Assembly (NCBI GenBank): GCA_024402535.1
Contig: JAKSTN010000033.1
Span: 1-32,567 of the forward strand
Source of the DNA: Treponema sp.
Lineage (GTDB): Bacteria; Spirochaetota; Spirochaetia; Treponematales; Treponemataceae
Reading direction: 5' to 3'
DNA: 32,567 nt
Below are positions 1 through 8,793 of this stretch, piece by piece (the first letter of the stretch is position 1; each line of letters opens with the position of its first letter). The notes beneath the pieces were generated by a model that did no database searches, had not been told where the DNA came from, and worked only from the letters and a program-made list of their open reading frames with translations. The position numbers were made by a program, and so were the translations under genes.

Positions 1-171
1 AGCTACTGTTGGTTTGCAGCAGAAGGTTTGGGAAGGCTGGAAGTAGGAAGTAAAGCTTCTACAAGTGATTCTGGTTTGACCTCTTTCATATTTAAAGAAT
101 AGCATTTTTGAATTCTTTTAAAAAGTTGTCTTAAAAAGAATATTTAGAAAACTGAACTAAACTTTATTTCT

Positions 172-378
172 TCATGAGCACGCCAGAAACCTGTCTTGTT
201 CCAGAATATAATCTTGAGCAGCCTGGCATGCTTCTGCAGATTTGTATTTAGTCACCCATGCAGACAAAGTATTTGGTTTAATGCCGTATTCGGGAGCGAA
301 TACTGTCTGTGATTTTCCTGACTGGATGTATTCCTCAACAATTTTCTGACGTTCTTCACGACTGTAATTTGATCTCAT
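172..378 (-). CDS. Transposase OrfA-like helix-turn-helix protein (IS remnant)
   Basis: A 68-residue protein made almost entirely of a transposase-type HTH: a YSREER start, a KIVEEY helix, then YGIKPNTLSAWVTKY, the usual recognition-helix pattern of small first ORFs of IS3/IS66-type elements, which bind element ends. I chose ATG at 378 because AAGGTGG lies 8 nt upstream; an in-frame GTG at 390 would add four residues. No catalytic transposase (DDE) ORF follows in the 171 bases down to the window edge, so within this window the element looks incomplete. It has its own strong promoter. A transcriptional regulator is a less likely alternative. The HTH class is clear; the exact IS family is not. 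Confidence 0.65.
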   Translation of the reverse strand: MRSNYSREERQKIVEEYIQSGKSQTVFAPEYGIKPNTLSAWVTKYKSAEACQAAQDYILEQDRFLACS

Positions 379-438
379 AATTTCTTCCACCTTGTGTAGA
401 AGTTTAGATCAAAGATTTATTTTGGGAAAATACACGAG

Positions 439-498
439 AATTGACGGTTACTTCTTAATGAGTGTTTAGTATAATTGGTTGTTTTAGGACCGTCAATT
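439..498. repeat. Perfect 10-bp inverted repeat around the transposase promoter
   Basis: AATTGACGGT at 439-448 and its exact reverse complement ACCGTCAATT at 489-498, 40 bases apart. The right arm carries the -35 box, so the pair could be an operator for autoregulation by the HTH protein or sub-terminal binding sites of the element. No T-run follows either arm, so it is not a terminator. Confidence 0.55.
468..496 (-). promoter_or_regulatory. Sigma-70 promoter of the transposase-like ORF
   Basis: Reading leftward, TTGACG (496-491) and TATACT (473-468) are separated by exactly 17 bases, close to the consensus. Transcription would start near 461 and run into the HTH ORF. The -35 box lies within the right arm of the inverted repeat 439-498. 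Confidence 0.65.
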
Positions 499-545
499 AT
501 AGGCGTATAGGCGAAAATTCTGTTTTTTTATTAATTTTATTTTTA

Positions 546-3500
546 TTACTTTATACGAACAACTTCTGTAGTTCCATCTGCATAATGAATAATTACAACT
601 TTATAGCTGTCCTTGTATTCATCTGGAATCAATGATAAATCAATATCGTAATTTTTATACATACAAGTACTTGATAAATTCAGAACCTTAGGATTTATTC
701 TGTGTTTATAATATGCATAACGTTCCCATTTTCCTGCATCATCACCAAAATCTACAGGACTGTAAATTGTATGTACAAAGGCCGGCTTATCGCTGATTAC
801 AGTCAGATTTTTATTGTAAATGTAAGATTTTGCTTCACAAACTCTGTCGGCTGGATTGTTTGTATAATAAACAATAAGAGGAGCTGTCATGTAATGATCC
901 GAATTAAAATATTTACCATCAAAATTAACATAAGTTTCTATAAATCTTTTTTTAGCTTCAACAGTTGCTCTGTTGTTTGTATGCCAGTAATTATATGTTG
1001 ATGAATACATAAAAGTTCCACCAATACGTTTCTCAGTAAATTCATTTTCCCATTTATTAGTAGTAGTATTAAATGAATTCATTGATATGTATGTATAATG
1101 CTGGTTTTTCATTTCATTGTATTCTATTTTATTACCAGTATTAATTGTCAAAGGTGTTTTCAGCATCTGGAATGTAAATGTATTTACAGTATTTGTATAG
1201 CATTCATTTCCATCATTATCTTTTACACTAAAGAAAACCGCAATTCTCTGACCGCTGCCATCATACATACTGAATTCTTCAATAGGAATTCTTATAGAAT
1301 TTCTATCATAATCAGCATCTATTGAATGCTGTATATCAATTCCATCTGTGAAGGTAAAAGTTTTATGATATGGCAAATTTTTTATTTCTGCAGAAGAGAA
1401 AGTTTCGCTATCTTTCCATGTAGGTGTCCAGTAACATTCAAGTGTTAATTTATTATCCTTCAGTAAGTTTGTTACATCATATTTAGGGAAATCATTTACC
1501 TGAACATGAATATAATCATAATCTCCTTTTCTATCACTTTTACTTATTGAAAAAACTGAATTCACTTTTATTTGTGGAGAACAGAAATCTTTCTGCAAAT
1601 CATCAGTTCTCAAATCATAATTTTTAGTATCACTTATATAGCGAACGCCATTCTTAACGCCATAAACATAAATTCTAGGCTCTAAATCCCATCTATGTAA
1701 AATATTATAATCAATGATTATTTTACCATTATCCAGTACATAAGAAGACTCCTGTTCATCAGAAGAAACATTTGCAATCATATAATCAAAATCTGAAGCA
1801 CAAGAAGAAGCATCTATAGAAATCTTTATTTGATTTGAATTCAAACTTTCTACAGGTGTAATACAACTTGTAAAAGTTGGTTTAGCTATTTGTGAGTAAT
1901 CTGAAGTATCTTCAAAATCCGAATTATTTATTACCTGTGCAGAAGATAAACTGCTGTAAACCCAGCCATCAGAAAGTTCCATAGAACAACTTATATAATA
2001 ATAAACAACATTATCTGATACTGGTATGGCATTAATTCCATACGAATTCCATCTGTTACCATCATTATCATTTACACCTGAGTTTACTATATTTCCATCA
2101 GAATCAATTTCTTCCCATAGTATACTGATACTTTCTTTTGTCCAGTAAGAATTTGAATCTAAATCAAAAATCAATTCATAAGCAGGAACAATTTCATTAG
2201 TATTTTTATCTTCTACCTTAGTTTTTCCTGCATATTTAACTTTAGGACAAGCATAAAGTACATATTCATTATAATATTCTAAGTTATTTTTATCTTTTAT
2301 TATTGTTTTAAATGTAAAATCATCATCTCCATTTAACCTTTCAAAGCTATAATAATATTCAACACACGAATCTGAAGGATAAGGAATAGTATCTATAAGA
2401 TTACCAGCTTCAACAAGTGTGCCGTTTTTGTCATAAAGTTTAATATCAATATCAAAATCATCTGAAACCTTTTTGTAAACATTGTTACCATAAGTTGCAC
2501 AGATTTCGTCATATAAACAGACATACATTATTTTTGATGAAGCTTTTGCAACCGACACTTTATAAGTGCTAGTCTCAGAATCATATCCAGAACTACCAAA
2601 TGCTAATACTTCACATTTTGGTTTAAACACTGCATCCTTAATAACAGCATAAGTAACTGCAGCCCCCTCTCTACCGTAAACATCAACCGGAGTAACTGTT
2701 AATTCAACAATTCCATCTGGTAAATCTTTATCAAACTCATATTCAACAATCCCCTTATAATAACCATTGAGAGGATTCATTGATGTTAAATCTATTTCTT
2801 TTACGGATGTATAATTCTTCTTACTTAAATCTACACCATCCGTTGTATACAACAGTTTTTCTTGAATAACAAGTTTTTCAGGTCCGCCCACTTCATCAAA
2901 AATATTAAAATCAAAATAAACTGATTTTGCATGATATTTTTCTGTAAAGAAGTTAGTTATATTTTCACTTTGAGTTTCAAATGTTCCCTGTGTTATCAAA
3001 GCTGTGGCACTGGAAAGTCCATTTTCATCTTTAGCAGCCTTAATTGCCATTCTTAAAGGCACATCTTCATAACTGGAATTAATTTTATAAACATAAGATG
3101 TAATACCTTCCAGATTATTTCCTTCAGTATCTTTTACAAATTTTTCATTTGCATTGAATTCAATTTTAAAAGTGAATACTGAATCAGCTTCAGATACCAA
3201 TTCTTTAATCTGAGTTTTTGGAACAAGAATTATTTTATTATCTTCGCTTTCAAGTGTAAAATATTTTTCACAGTGCTGATTCAAGTCTGCAAAATTTAAA
3301 ATATTTATTGAACCGCCAAAGGGATCTTCTTCAGAAGTTAATATTACCGTTTGAGCATCAATTTTTTTGTTGAATTTAAATATTAAATCTAAATCATAAC
3401 AAACTCCAGCATTTATTAAATTAGGAGCAGTCATAATTTCTGGAATTAAGTCACTCGTAGGTCTAATATTAATACCTGTAATGTTTTCTCTTACTGTAAT

Positions 3501-4214
3501 TTTTGTTTTCAATGCAGTCGCATCTGCAATTTCTACATAAGCTGATGCATCCTTTCCTTCAGTATCTGTAATGCTCCAGCCTGTAAAGTTATAACCTTCT
3601 CTTGGTTCAAATTTGATGCTTACTGTTTCGTCTTTACTGTATCTGTAAGTTCCAGATGGAGTTACTGTTCCTTTTTCAGAATCTACGCCAAAAGTAATTT
3701 CTGCTTTATCATTTGTTGAATTGTTGATTCTGAATGTATTTGAAATATCACTATTAATTACAAGTTTTGAACCTGCTTCATCGTAATAAAAACCAGATGG
3801 CACTATTACAGTAATTGTCTTTGTATTGCCATCTGCAATATTCATAAGTTTTGATTTGTCTGCAGCAATGGTAAGAATATTTCCGTTTATTACAGCTGGA
3901 CGATAGTAGGATGCCACAGATTCTCCATCTGCACCTGTAATCTTAATTTTTGAAAAATCATTTTCTTTGCTCAAGGCTTTTGAAAAAGTAATAATAATAG
4001 AAGAATCTCTTGATTCCCCAGTTTCATTTAATACAGGAGAAAAACTCTGAATATTAAGTTCCTGTGCATTGGCAACTTCTATCTGCTTTGCAATTTCTTC
4101 TTTAATCAGAGCGGCATTCATAAAATTGTCACAAGAAATTACAGATACCCCTGCTACTGCCAGGCCAAAAAGAAATGCTACGGTTTTTGAAACTTTACTA
4201 ATCAACTTTTTCAT
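546..4214 (-). CDS. Large surface lipoprotein with SbsA-like Ig and InlB-like modules
   Basis: A 1222-residue predicted lipoprotein. The N-terminus has KK charges, a hydrophobic stretch and a lipobox ending SVIS-C with the lipidated Cys at 28, followed by DNF, as in many treponemal lipoproteins. Residues ~50-165 resemble an SbsA/Big-type Ig domain (FSPVLNETGESRDSSIIITF). Residues ~175-250 match the InlB B-repeat/Flg_new pattern (GTVTPSG then YSKDETVSIKFEPREGYNFTGW). The remainder is long and beta-rich with no domain I recognise. The C-terminal motif DKPAFVHTIYSPVDF is shared with the 1746-residue protein at 19091-24331, which also has the same start. The SD (AGAGG) is about 11 nt from the ATG, rather far. 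It is followed leftward by the IS remnant. Surface exposure and a binding role are inferred only. Confidence 0.8.
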   Translation of the reverse strand: MKKLISKVSKTVAFLFGLAVAGVSVISCDNFMNAALIKEEIAKQIEVANAQELNIQSFSPVLNETGESRDSSIIITFSKALSKENDFSKIKITGADGESVASYYRPAVINGNILTIAADKSKLMNIADGNTKTITVIVPSGFYYDEAGSKLVINSDISNTFRINNSTNDKAEITFGVDSEKGTVTPSGTYRYSKDETVSIKFEPREGYNFTGWSITDTEGKDASAYVEIADATALKTKITVRENITGINIRPTSDLIPEIMTAPNLINAGVCYDLDLIFKFNKKIDAQTVILTSEEDPFGGSINILNFADLNQHCEKYFTLESEDNKIILVPKTQIKELVSEADSVFTFKIEFNANEKFVKDTEGNNLEGITSYVYKINSSYEDVPLRMAIKAAKDENGLSSATALITQGTFETQSENITNFFTEKYHAKSVYFDFNIFDEVGGPEKLVIQEKLLYTTDGVDLSKKNYTSVKEIDLTSMNPLNGYYKGIVEYEFDKDLPDGIVELTVTPVDVYGREGAAVTYAVIKDAVFKPKCEVLAFGSSGYDSETSTYKVSVAKASSKIMYVCLYDEICATYGNNVYKKVSDDFDIDIKLYDKNGTLVEAGNLIDTIPYPSDSCVEYYYSFERLNGDDDFTFKTIIKDKNNLEYYNEYVLYACPKVKYAGKTKVEDKNTNEIVPAYELIFDLDSNSYWTKESISILWEEIDSDGNIVNSGVNDNDGNRWNSYGINAIPVSDNVVYYYISCSMELSDGWVYSSLSSAQVINNSDFEDTSDYSQIAKPTFTSCITPVESLNSNQIKISIDASSCASDFDYMIANVSSDEQESSYVLDNGKIIIDYNILHRWDLEPRIYVYGVKNGVRYISDTKNYDLRTDDLQKDFCSPQIKVNSVFSISKSDRKGDYDYIHVQVNDFPKYDVTNLLKDNKLTLECYWTPTWKDSETFSSAEIKNLPYHKTFTFTDGIDIQHSIDADYDRNSIRIPIEEFSMYDGSGQRIAVFFSVKDNDGNECYTNTVNTFTFQMLKTPLTINTGNKIEYNEMKNQHYTYISMNSFNTTTNKWENEFTEKRIGGTFMYSSTYNYWHTNNRATVEAKKRFIETYVNFDGKYFNSDHYMTAPLIVYYTNNPADRVCEAKSYIYNKNLTVISDKPAFVHTIYSPVDFGDDAGKWERYAYYKHRINPKVLNLSSTCMYKNYDIDLSLIPDEYKDSYKVVIIHYADGTTEVVRIK

Positions 4215-4277
4215 AAAACTTTTATCCTCTTATATATATTTTGGAGAAAAATTAAAAATTATTCTATACCTAAAAAT

Positions 4278-4301
4278 AAAGGGCTTCTTTCGAAGCCCTT
4301 T
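4278..4301 (-). terminator. Intrinsic terminator after the flavoprotein gene
   Basis: Perfect 10-bp stem: AAAGGGCTTC (4278-4287) and GAAGCCCTTT (4292-4301) with a 4-nt loop. On the minus strand it is followed by an ATTTTTA run, and it starts 20 nt after the stop codon at 4321. It separates the nucleotide-metabolism block from the lipoprotein gene. Confidence 0.85.
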
Positions 4302-4320
4302 CGTTATTATTAGTATTTAA

Positions 4321-4944
4321 TTAGTCATGAAAAAAGTTTGTCCAGACTCTTGGTTCTTCCTTTTTTGGCATTCCGATTTTTTCTTTTGCCATGTTTATTG
4401 CTTTAATAAGGAAGCTGGCATTGCGGGCCAGAGTTCTTGCAACCTGAAGCCCTTCTGCATCTTTTTCCCCTTCACCTGGATCCCAGCCGTAAATATTGTT
4501 CCAGTAATTACTGCTTACAACCGGCATTCCGCAGTTAGTGAAATATTTATTCAGCACATCAAAACTTGCAGTACATCCGCTTCTACGGGCACTTACAAAG
4601 CCTGCACCAACCTTCATGGTCTTATCAAAATGAGAACTGTAAAACAGTCTCTGCAAAAATGCCTGCATTGTAGCATTAGGAGCACCATAATAAACCGGTG
4701 CCCCAACAATCATTCCGTCAGCCTGCTCCAGTTTTGCTGCAGTCTCATTTACCAAATCATTAAAAACACATTTATTCAGTTCCCGGCATTTTTCGCAGGC
4801 AATGCAGCCCTGCATAGCCTTGGTTCCCAGTCTGATAACTTCTGTTTCAATTCCTTCTTCCGCAAACACTTTTTCCATTTCGGCCAGTGCCAGCGCAGTA
4901 TTTCCCTTTGGTCTTGGGCTTCCGTTAATCAATAAAACTTTCAT
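4321..4944 (-). CDS. Flavodoxin-fold NAD(P)H-dependent FMN reductase family protein
   Basis: A 207-residue protein of the multimeric flavodoxin/iron-sulfur flavoprotein group. The start KVLLINGSPRPKGNT is the FMN phosphate-binding loop (residues ~2-16). ADGMIVGAPVYYGAPNATMQAF (~75-97) is the second FMN-contact region. A cysteine cluster CIACEKCRELNKC at ~47-59 is typical of the subgroup that may bind an Fe-S cluster or act in redox relay. It would use FMN to reduce quinones or other acceptors in the cytosol; the substrate cannot be told. It lies 67 nt after purF, with no terminator seen between them. No SD precedes the ATG; instead TATTAT sits 6 nt upstream, so it may be leaderless. Terminator at 4278-4301. 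Confidence 0.85.
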   Translation of the reverse strand: MKVLLINGSPRPKGNTALALAEMEKVFAEEGIETEVIRLGTKAMQGCIACEKCRELNKCVFNDLVNETAAKLEQADGMIVGAPVYYGAPNATMQAFLQRLFYSSHFDKTMKVGAGFVSARRSGCTASFDVLNKYFTNCGMPVVSSNYWNNIYGWDPGEGEKDAEGLQVARTLARNASFLIKAINMAKEKIGMPKKEEPRVWTNFFHD

Positions 4945-5011
4945 AAAAAAATAATAACATTTAAATCTGTTTCTTTTTAAGAATTTATTGTTTTAAGAGC
5001 AGATATTGATA

Positions 5012-6409
5012 TTATTTTTCAGTATTAAAACATTTGCAGCAAAGACCATCATCTTTTCCAAGTGATAAAGCCCCTTCCATACTAAGGTAACCTAGACTGT
5101 CTGCTCCTATAATCTTAGCAATTTCTTCAAGACTGTGATTACATGCAATCAGATGCTGGCAGTCTGGAACGTCTGTACCATAGTAACAAGGCGCAACAAA
5201 CGGAGGCGAAGAAATTCTCACATGAACTTCTGTTGCGCCCGCTTCGCGCACCAGCTGAACAATGTGTCCGCTTGTAGTTCCACGGACAATTGAATCATCA
5301 ATCAGAACAACACGCTTACCTTTTACTGTTGAGCTTACAGGATTCAGCTTAATCTTAACTTTGTTCTGGCGTTCAGTCTGGCCAGGGTTTATGAAGGTAC
5401 GGCCAATGTACTTATTCTTTACAAAGCCCATTCCGTAAGGAATGCCGCTTTCCTGACTGTAACCAAGTGCGGCGTCCAAACCTGAATCCGGAACCCCGAT
5501 AACTACATCGGCATCAACAGGATGTTCCTTTGCAAGAATTTTACCAGCCTTTACTCTGGATTCATGAACACTGACGCCGTCTATAACAGAGTCTGGACGG
5601 GCAAAGTAAATGTATTCAAATACACAAAGTGATTTTTTCTGTGTTCCGCAATGCTTATTTATAGAAGAAACCTTGCCTTTTTCAAAAACTACAATTTCTC
5701 CCGGTTCAATATCACGGATAAAGTCTGCACCTACAACATCAAGGGCACAGGTTTCAGATGCAATTACAAAAATATCCCCTTCTTCTGCATGGATAACTCC
5801 ATAACACAAAGGACGATATCCATTAGGATCACGAACTGCAACCATTTTTTCCTGTGTCATAATCACAAGAGAATATGCACCTTCAATTTTTTCCATTGTG
5901 GAACTTACTGCACTTTCAATATTTGAACAGGTCAGGCGTTCCTTTGTAAGAAGATATGCTATTACTTCTGTATCGCTTGTTGAATGGAAAATACTTCCCT
6001 GCATTTCCAGCTGCTGGCGAAGCTGTTCCGAGTTTGTAAGGTTTCCGTTATGTGCTACTGCAAGGTTTCCGTTCAAACGATGAACTTCTATTGGCTGAAC
6101 GTTTGCACGGATATTGGCACCAGTTGTTCCATAACGAACATGACCCACTGCCATATTTCCTTCACCAAGTTCTGAAAGACTCTGAGATGTGAAAACATCA
6201 GAAACAAGTCCAAGGTCTTTGCAGCTTTTAAACTGTCCTTCATTGTTTACGACAATACCGCAACTTTCCTGTCCGCGATGCTGAAGTGCGAAAAGCCCAA
6301 GATAAACCTGGCCTGCAAGTGACCTTTTCTTTGTAGAATAAAGTCCGAAAACACCACATTCTTCATGAAGGGCGTCTAAGTCGCCGTTGCCGTTACTATA
6401 TTTACTCAT
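5012..6409 (-). CDS. purF: Amidophosphoribosyltransferase PurF
   Basis: A 465-residue PurF, first committed step of purine synthesis: PRPP + glutamine to phosphoribosylamine. The N-terminal Ntn glutaminase begins after a 17-residue propeptide with catalytic Cys18 (HEECGVFGLY). Signature stretches include LQHRGQES, GHVRYGTTG and AHNGNLTN. The phosphoribosyltransferase PRPP loop is VVLIDDSIVRGTT near residue 365. Cysteines placed as in the Bacillus-type enzyme (SLCVFEY, LIACNHS, and the C-terminal GLCCKCF) indicate a 4Fe-4S cluster and cleavage of the propeptide, hence oxygen sensitivity. SD AGGAAAG precedes the ATG. It begins 20 nt after the pyrG stop, so the two are co-transcribed: a shared glutamine-dependent nucleotide operon. 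Confidence 0.97.
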   Translation of the reverse strand: MSKYSNGNGDLDALHEECGVFGLYSTKKRSLAGQVYLGLFALQHRGQESCGIVVNNEGQFKSCKDLGLVSDVFTSQSLSELGEGNMAVGHVRYGTTGANIRANVQPIEVHRLNGNLAVAHNGNLTNSEQLRQQLEMQGSIFHSTSDTEVIAYLLTKERLTCSNIESAVSSTMEKIEGAYSLVIMTQEKMVAVRDPNGYRPLCYGVIHAEEGDIFVIASETCALDVVGADFIRDIEPGEIVVFEKGKVSSINKHCGTQKKSLCVFEYIYFARPDSVIDGVSVHESRVKAGKILAKEHPVDADVVIGVPDSGLDAALGYSQESGIPYGMGFVKNKYIGRTFINPGQTERQNKVKIKLNPVSSTVKGKRVVLIDDSIVRGTTSGHIVQLVREAGATEVHVRISSPPFVAPCYYGTDVPDCQHLIACNHSLEEIAKIIGADSLGYLSMEGALSLGKDDGLCCKCFNTEK

Positions 6410-6429
6410 ATTTCTTTCCTATTGGAACA

Positions 6430-8028
6430 TTATTTCAATGAAGCTTTTACAAGTCCTACGAACAATGGATGAGCACGGTTAGGACGAGATTTAAATTCAG
6501 GATGGAACTGAACACCAACGTAGAAATCATTTTCAGCAATTTCTACTGTTTCAACAATATATTCGTCAGGGCTTGTTCCGCTGATTGTAAGTCCTGCTTC
6601 TTCAAGCTGAGCACGGAATTCATTGTTGAATTCATAACGGTGACGATGACGTTCAGAAATCATTTCGCTTCCATAGCATTCAGCCATTTTTGTACCGGCC
6701 TTAACTTTACATGGATAAGCGCCAAGACGGAGGGTTCCACCTTTGTTTACGCTGTCATTCTGATCTGGCAGGAAGTCGATAACTTTGTAAGGATTTTCTG
6801 AATCAAATTCACCTGAGTTTGCATTCTTAAGTCCAGCCACATAACGGGCAAAACTGATAACGGCAATCTGCATACCAAGACAGATTCCAAGGTAAGGAAG
6901 ATTGTTTTCACGGCAGTAATTTGCTGTAAGAATCATTCCTTCAATACCACGGCTTCCGAATCCGCCAGGAACAATTACGCCGTCAACATCAGAAAGAACT
7001 TCTTTTACTGAATATTCAGAAATTGTTTCTGAATCAATCCATTTAATCTGAACATCGGCACCAAGGGCATAACCTGCATGACGAAGTGCTTCGGCAACTG
7101 AAAGATATGCATCATGAAGCTGAACATATTTTCCAACAAGCCCGATTGTAACTTTCTTTGTAAGGTTATGGATTTTATCCAGCATGTCAGTCCATTCATT
7201 AATATTTGCTTCAGGACTGTCAATTTTCAAAAGACGGCACACAGTATCACTCATATGCTGGTTTTTCAGCATAACAGGAACTTCGTAAAGACTTGGCAGT
7301 GTAAGGTTTTCAATTACACAGTCTTCAGAAACGTTACAGAACATGGCAACTTTTCTGAAAATACTTGGTTCAAGTTTTTCATCACAGCGAAGAACAATAA
7401 TATCCGGATGAATTCCCATTCCCTGAAGTTCTTTTACACTGTGCTGAGTTGGTTTTGTTTTGTGTTCGTCAGAACCACTCAGGAATGGAAGAAGTGTTAC
7501 GTGAATATAAATTGCATTTTCCTTCCCTACTTCAAGACCAACCTGACGGATAGCTTCAATGAAAGGCTGACTTTCAATATCACCTGTTGTTCCGCCTACT
7601 TCTGTAATAACTACATCAGCTTCTGACTGTTTACCAACGTTATAAATAAATTCTTTGATTTCATTTGTAATGTGAGGGATAACCTGAACAGTTTCACCAA
7701 GATATTCACCACGACGTTCTTTGTTCAGAACATTCCAGTAAACTTTTCCCGATGTAAGGTTTGAATATTTATTCAAGTCTTCATCAATGAAACGTTCGTA
7801 GTGACCAAGGTCCAGGTCTGTTTCTGCTCCATCTTCTGTAACATAAACTTCACCATGCTGGTAAGGACTCATTGTTCCCGGGTCTACGTTAATATATGGA
7901 TCCAGTTTCTGTGAAGCTACTTTAAGTCCACGACTTTTCAAAAGGCGTCCCAAAGAAGCGGCAGTAATACCTTTTCCAAGTCCGCTTACGACACCACCAG
8001 TTACAAAAATGTACTTTGTCTGTTTCAT
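6430..8028 (-). CDS. pyrG: CTP synthase PyrG
   Basis: A 532-residue CTP synthase converting UTP + glutamine + ATP to CTP. The N-terminal synthetase domain shows [20 protein letters not shown] (residues ~10-29) with the P-loop, and the [11 protein letters not shown] motif near 143. The C-terminal class-I glutaminase domain has the nucleophile in LGICLGMQ, the HRHRYEFN stretch, and the His-Glu pair in [13 protein letters not shown]. Length and order match the family. The SD is AGGGGAT, 5-6 nt before the ATG. It is first gene of a pyrG-purF operon and has a long leader with a terminator hairpin (8083-8138), suggesting attenuation; CTP control of pyrG by leader termination is known in Firmicutes, but the mechanism here is not evident. 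Confidence 0.98.
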   Translation of the reverse strand: MKQTKYIFVTGGVVSGLGKGITAASLGRLLKSRGLKVASQKLDPYINVDPGTMSPYQHGEVYVTEDGAETDLDLGHYERFIDEDLNKYSNLTSGKVYWNVLNKERRGEYLGETVQVIPHITNEIKEFIYNVGKQSEADVVITEVGGTTGDIESQPFIEAIRQVGLEVGKENAIYIHVTLLPFLSGSDEHKTKPTQHSVKELQGMGIHPDIIVLRCDEKLEPSIFRKVAMFCNVSEDCVIENLTLPSLYEVPVMLKNQHMSDTVCRLLKIDSPEANINEWTDMLDKIHNLTKKVTIGLVGKYVQLHDAYLSVAEALRHAGYALGADVQIKWIDSETISEYSVKEVLSDVDGVIVPGGFGSRGIEGMILTANYCRENNLPYLGICLGMQIAVISFARYVAGLKNANSGEFDSENPYKVIDFLPDQNDSVNKGGTLRLGAYPCKVKAGTKMAECYGSEMISERHRHRYEFNNEFRAQLEEAGLTISGTSPDEYIVETVEIAENDFYVGVQFHPEFKSRPNRAHPLFVGLVKASLK

Positions 8029-8048
8029 TTGTTATCCCCTGTGAATAT

Positions 8049-8062
8049 GACCGTTCCCGGTC
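8049..8062 (-). promoter_or_regulatory. Small GNRA-capped hairpin in the pyrG leader
   Basis: On the minus strand GACCG-GGAA-CGGTC forms a 5-bp stem with a GGAA tetraloop, ending 10 nt before the SD of pyrG. It could protect or present the SD region; no function is shown by the sequence itself. Confidence 0.4.
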
Positions 8063-8070
8063 TGTGTGTT

Positions 8071-8138
8071 AAACAAAAAAAAGAAGGGGTCGCAGACAAA
8101 ACCTCCTGAGTTCAAGAAGCTTTGTTTGCGACCCCTTC
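8071..8138 (-). terminator. Leader terminator (candidate attenuator) upstream of pyrG
   Basis: Arms at 8121-8138 and 8083-8100 pair at 17 of 18 positions around a 20-nt loop. On the minus strand the 3' arm ends in CCCCTTC and is followed at once by eight T (8082-8075). No leftward gene lies upstream, since udk is divergent, so this is a terminator inside the pyrG leader. The loop contains AGGAGG but no start codon at a usable distance. A short competing hairpin (CGAC 8142-8139 with GTCG 8132-8129) could be part of a switch but is weak. Confidence 0.75.
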
Positions 8139-8151
8139 GTCGTTTACGGAA

Positions 8152-8181
8152 TTCAAATTTATCACATTTTTATGGTAAAAT
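8152..8181 (+). promoter_or_regulatory. Promoter of udk, placing the start at or near the ATG
   Basis: Extended -10 TGGTAAAAT with the hexamer at 8176-8181, exactly six bases before ATG 8188. A weak -35 (TTCAAA, 8152-8157) lies 18 bp upstream. There is no SD, so the mRNA is probably leaderless. Confidence 0.5.
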
Positions 8182-8184
8182 CAA
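8156..8184 (-). promoter_or_regulatory. Promoter of the pyrG-purF operon
   Basis: Minus-strand TTGATT (8184-8179), 17-bp spacer, TAAATT (8161-8156). The start would be near 8149, about 10 nt before the 5' arm of the attenuator hairpin. It overlaps back to back with the udk promoter. Confidence 0.6.
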
Positions 8185-8187
8185 GAT

Positions 8188-8793
8188 ATGCTCATTACTA
8201 TTGCCGGTGGTTCAGGTTCAGGAAAAACCACACTCACAAATAAAATCATTCAGGAATTCCCAAATCAGGTTGCCCTTGTTCATTGTGACGATTTTTATAA
8301 AGAACAGTTCAACTGCACTTACGAAGAACGAGCCAGAGTGAATTATGATCATCCTGATTCCTACGATAATGAACTTCTCCGTGAAAAACTTAAAGAACTG
8401 AAAAAAGGAAATTCAGTTACTATTCCGGTTTACAATTTTTCAATCCATAACCGCTCTGACAAAACTCAGGTTATCGAAGCAAAGAAAATCATCATCCTGG
8501 ATGGAATTCTTTCCCTTTATGATGAAGAAATCAGAAAACTCAGTGACATTAAAATATTTGTTGATGTTGATGCTGACGTAAGAATTATCCGCCGCATTAT
8601 ACGTGACGTGCAGGAACGCGGCCGTTCAATAGAAAGCGTAACAAAGCAGTACCTGGAAACAGTAAAGCCTATGCACGAACTTTATATTGAACCGACCAAG
8701 CAGTTCGCTGACATAATCATGAATGATGTTCTGAACGAAAAAGAACAGAACAAAATCCTTAAACTGATTGAAGAGCGGGCTTCCCTTTCCTAG
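8188..8793 (+). CDS. udk: Uridine kinase family protein
   Basis: A 201-residue P-loop kinase, close to family length. Walker A GGSGSGKTTLTNKI starts at residue 6, giving almost no N-terminal extension. HCDDFYKEQF (~31-40) is the substrate-binding Asp region, followed by DHPDSYDNELL and IPVYNFSIHNRSD. The lid Arg region is RRIIRDVQERGRS. These fit phosphorylation of uridine (or cytidine) in pyrimidine salvage; other nucleoside kinases of the fold cannot be excluded. The ATG at 8188 has no SD but a -10 box six bases upstream. It is divergent from pyrG with a 159-nt shared control region, a sensible pairing of salvage and CTP synthesis. Its stop overlaps that of the convergent reductase gene within CTAG. 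Confidence 0.85.
   Translation: MLITIAGGSGSGKTTLTNKIIQEFPNQVALVHCDDFYKEQFNCTYEERARVNYDHPDSYDNELLREKLKELKKGNSVTIPVYNFSIHNRSDKTQVIEAKKIIILDGILSLYDEEIRKLSDIKIFVDVDADVRIIRRIIRDVQERGRSIESVTKQYLETVKPMHELYIEPTKQFADIIMNDVLNEKEQNKILKLIEERASLS

Noticed and set aside
3..89. 28-codon minus-strand ORF beginning MKEVKPESLVEALL, downstream of the transposase-like gene
   Set aside because: No SD, very short, at the window edge and no recognisable similarity; could be an IS leftover but cannot be supported.
4327..4935. 202-aa plus-strand ORF opposite the flavoprotein gene
   Set aside because: Almost exact antisense shadow of a clear flavodoxin-family gene; no SD.
4945..5011. Possible terminator between purF and the flavoprotein gene
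   Set aside because: Only a weak A/T stem (TTCTT/AAGAA) without a GC core or T-run; not convincing.
8101..8120. AGGAGG in the loop of the pyrG leader hairpin as a leader-peptide SD
   Set aside because: No ATG, GTG or TTG at a usable distance followed by an open frame.
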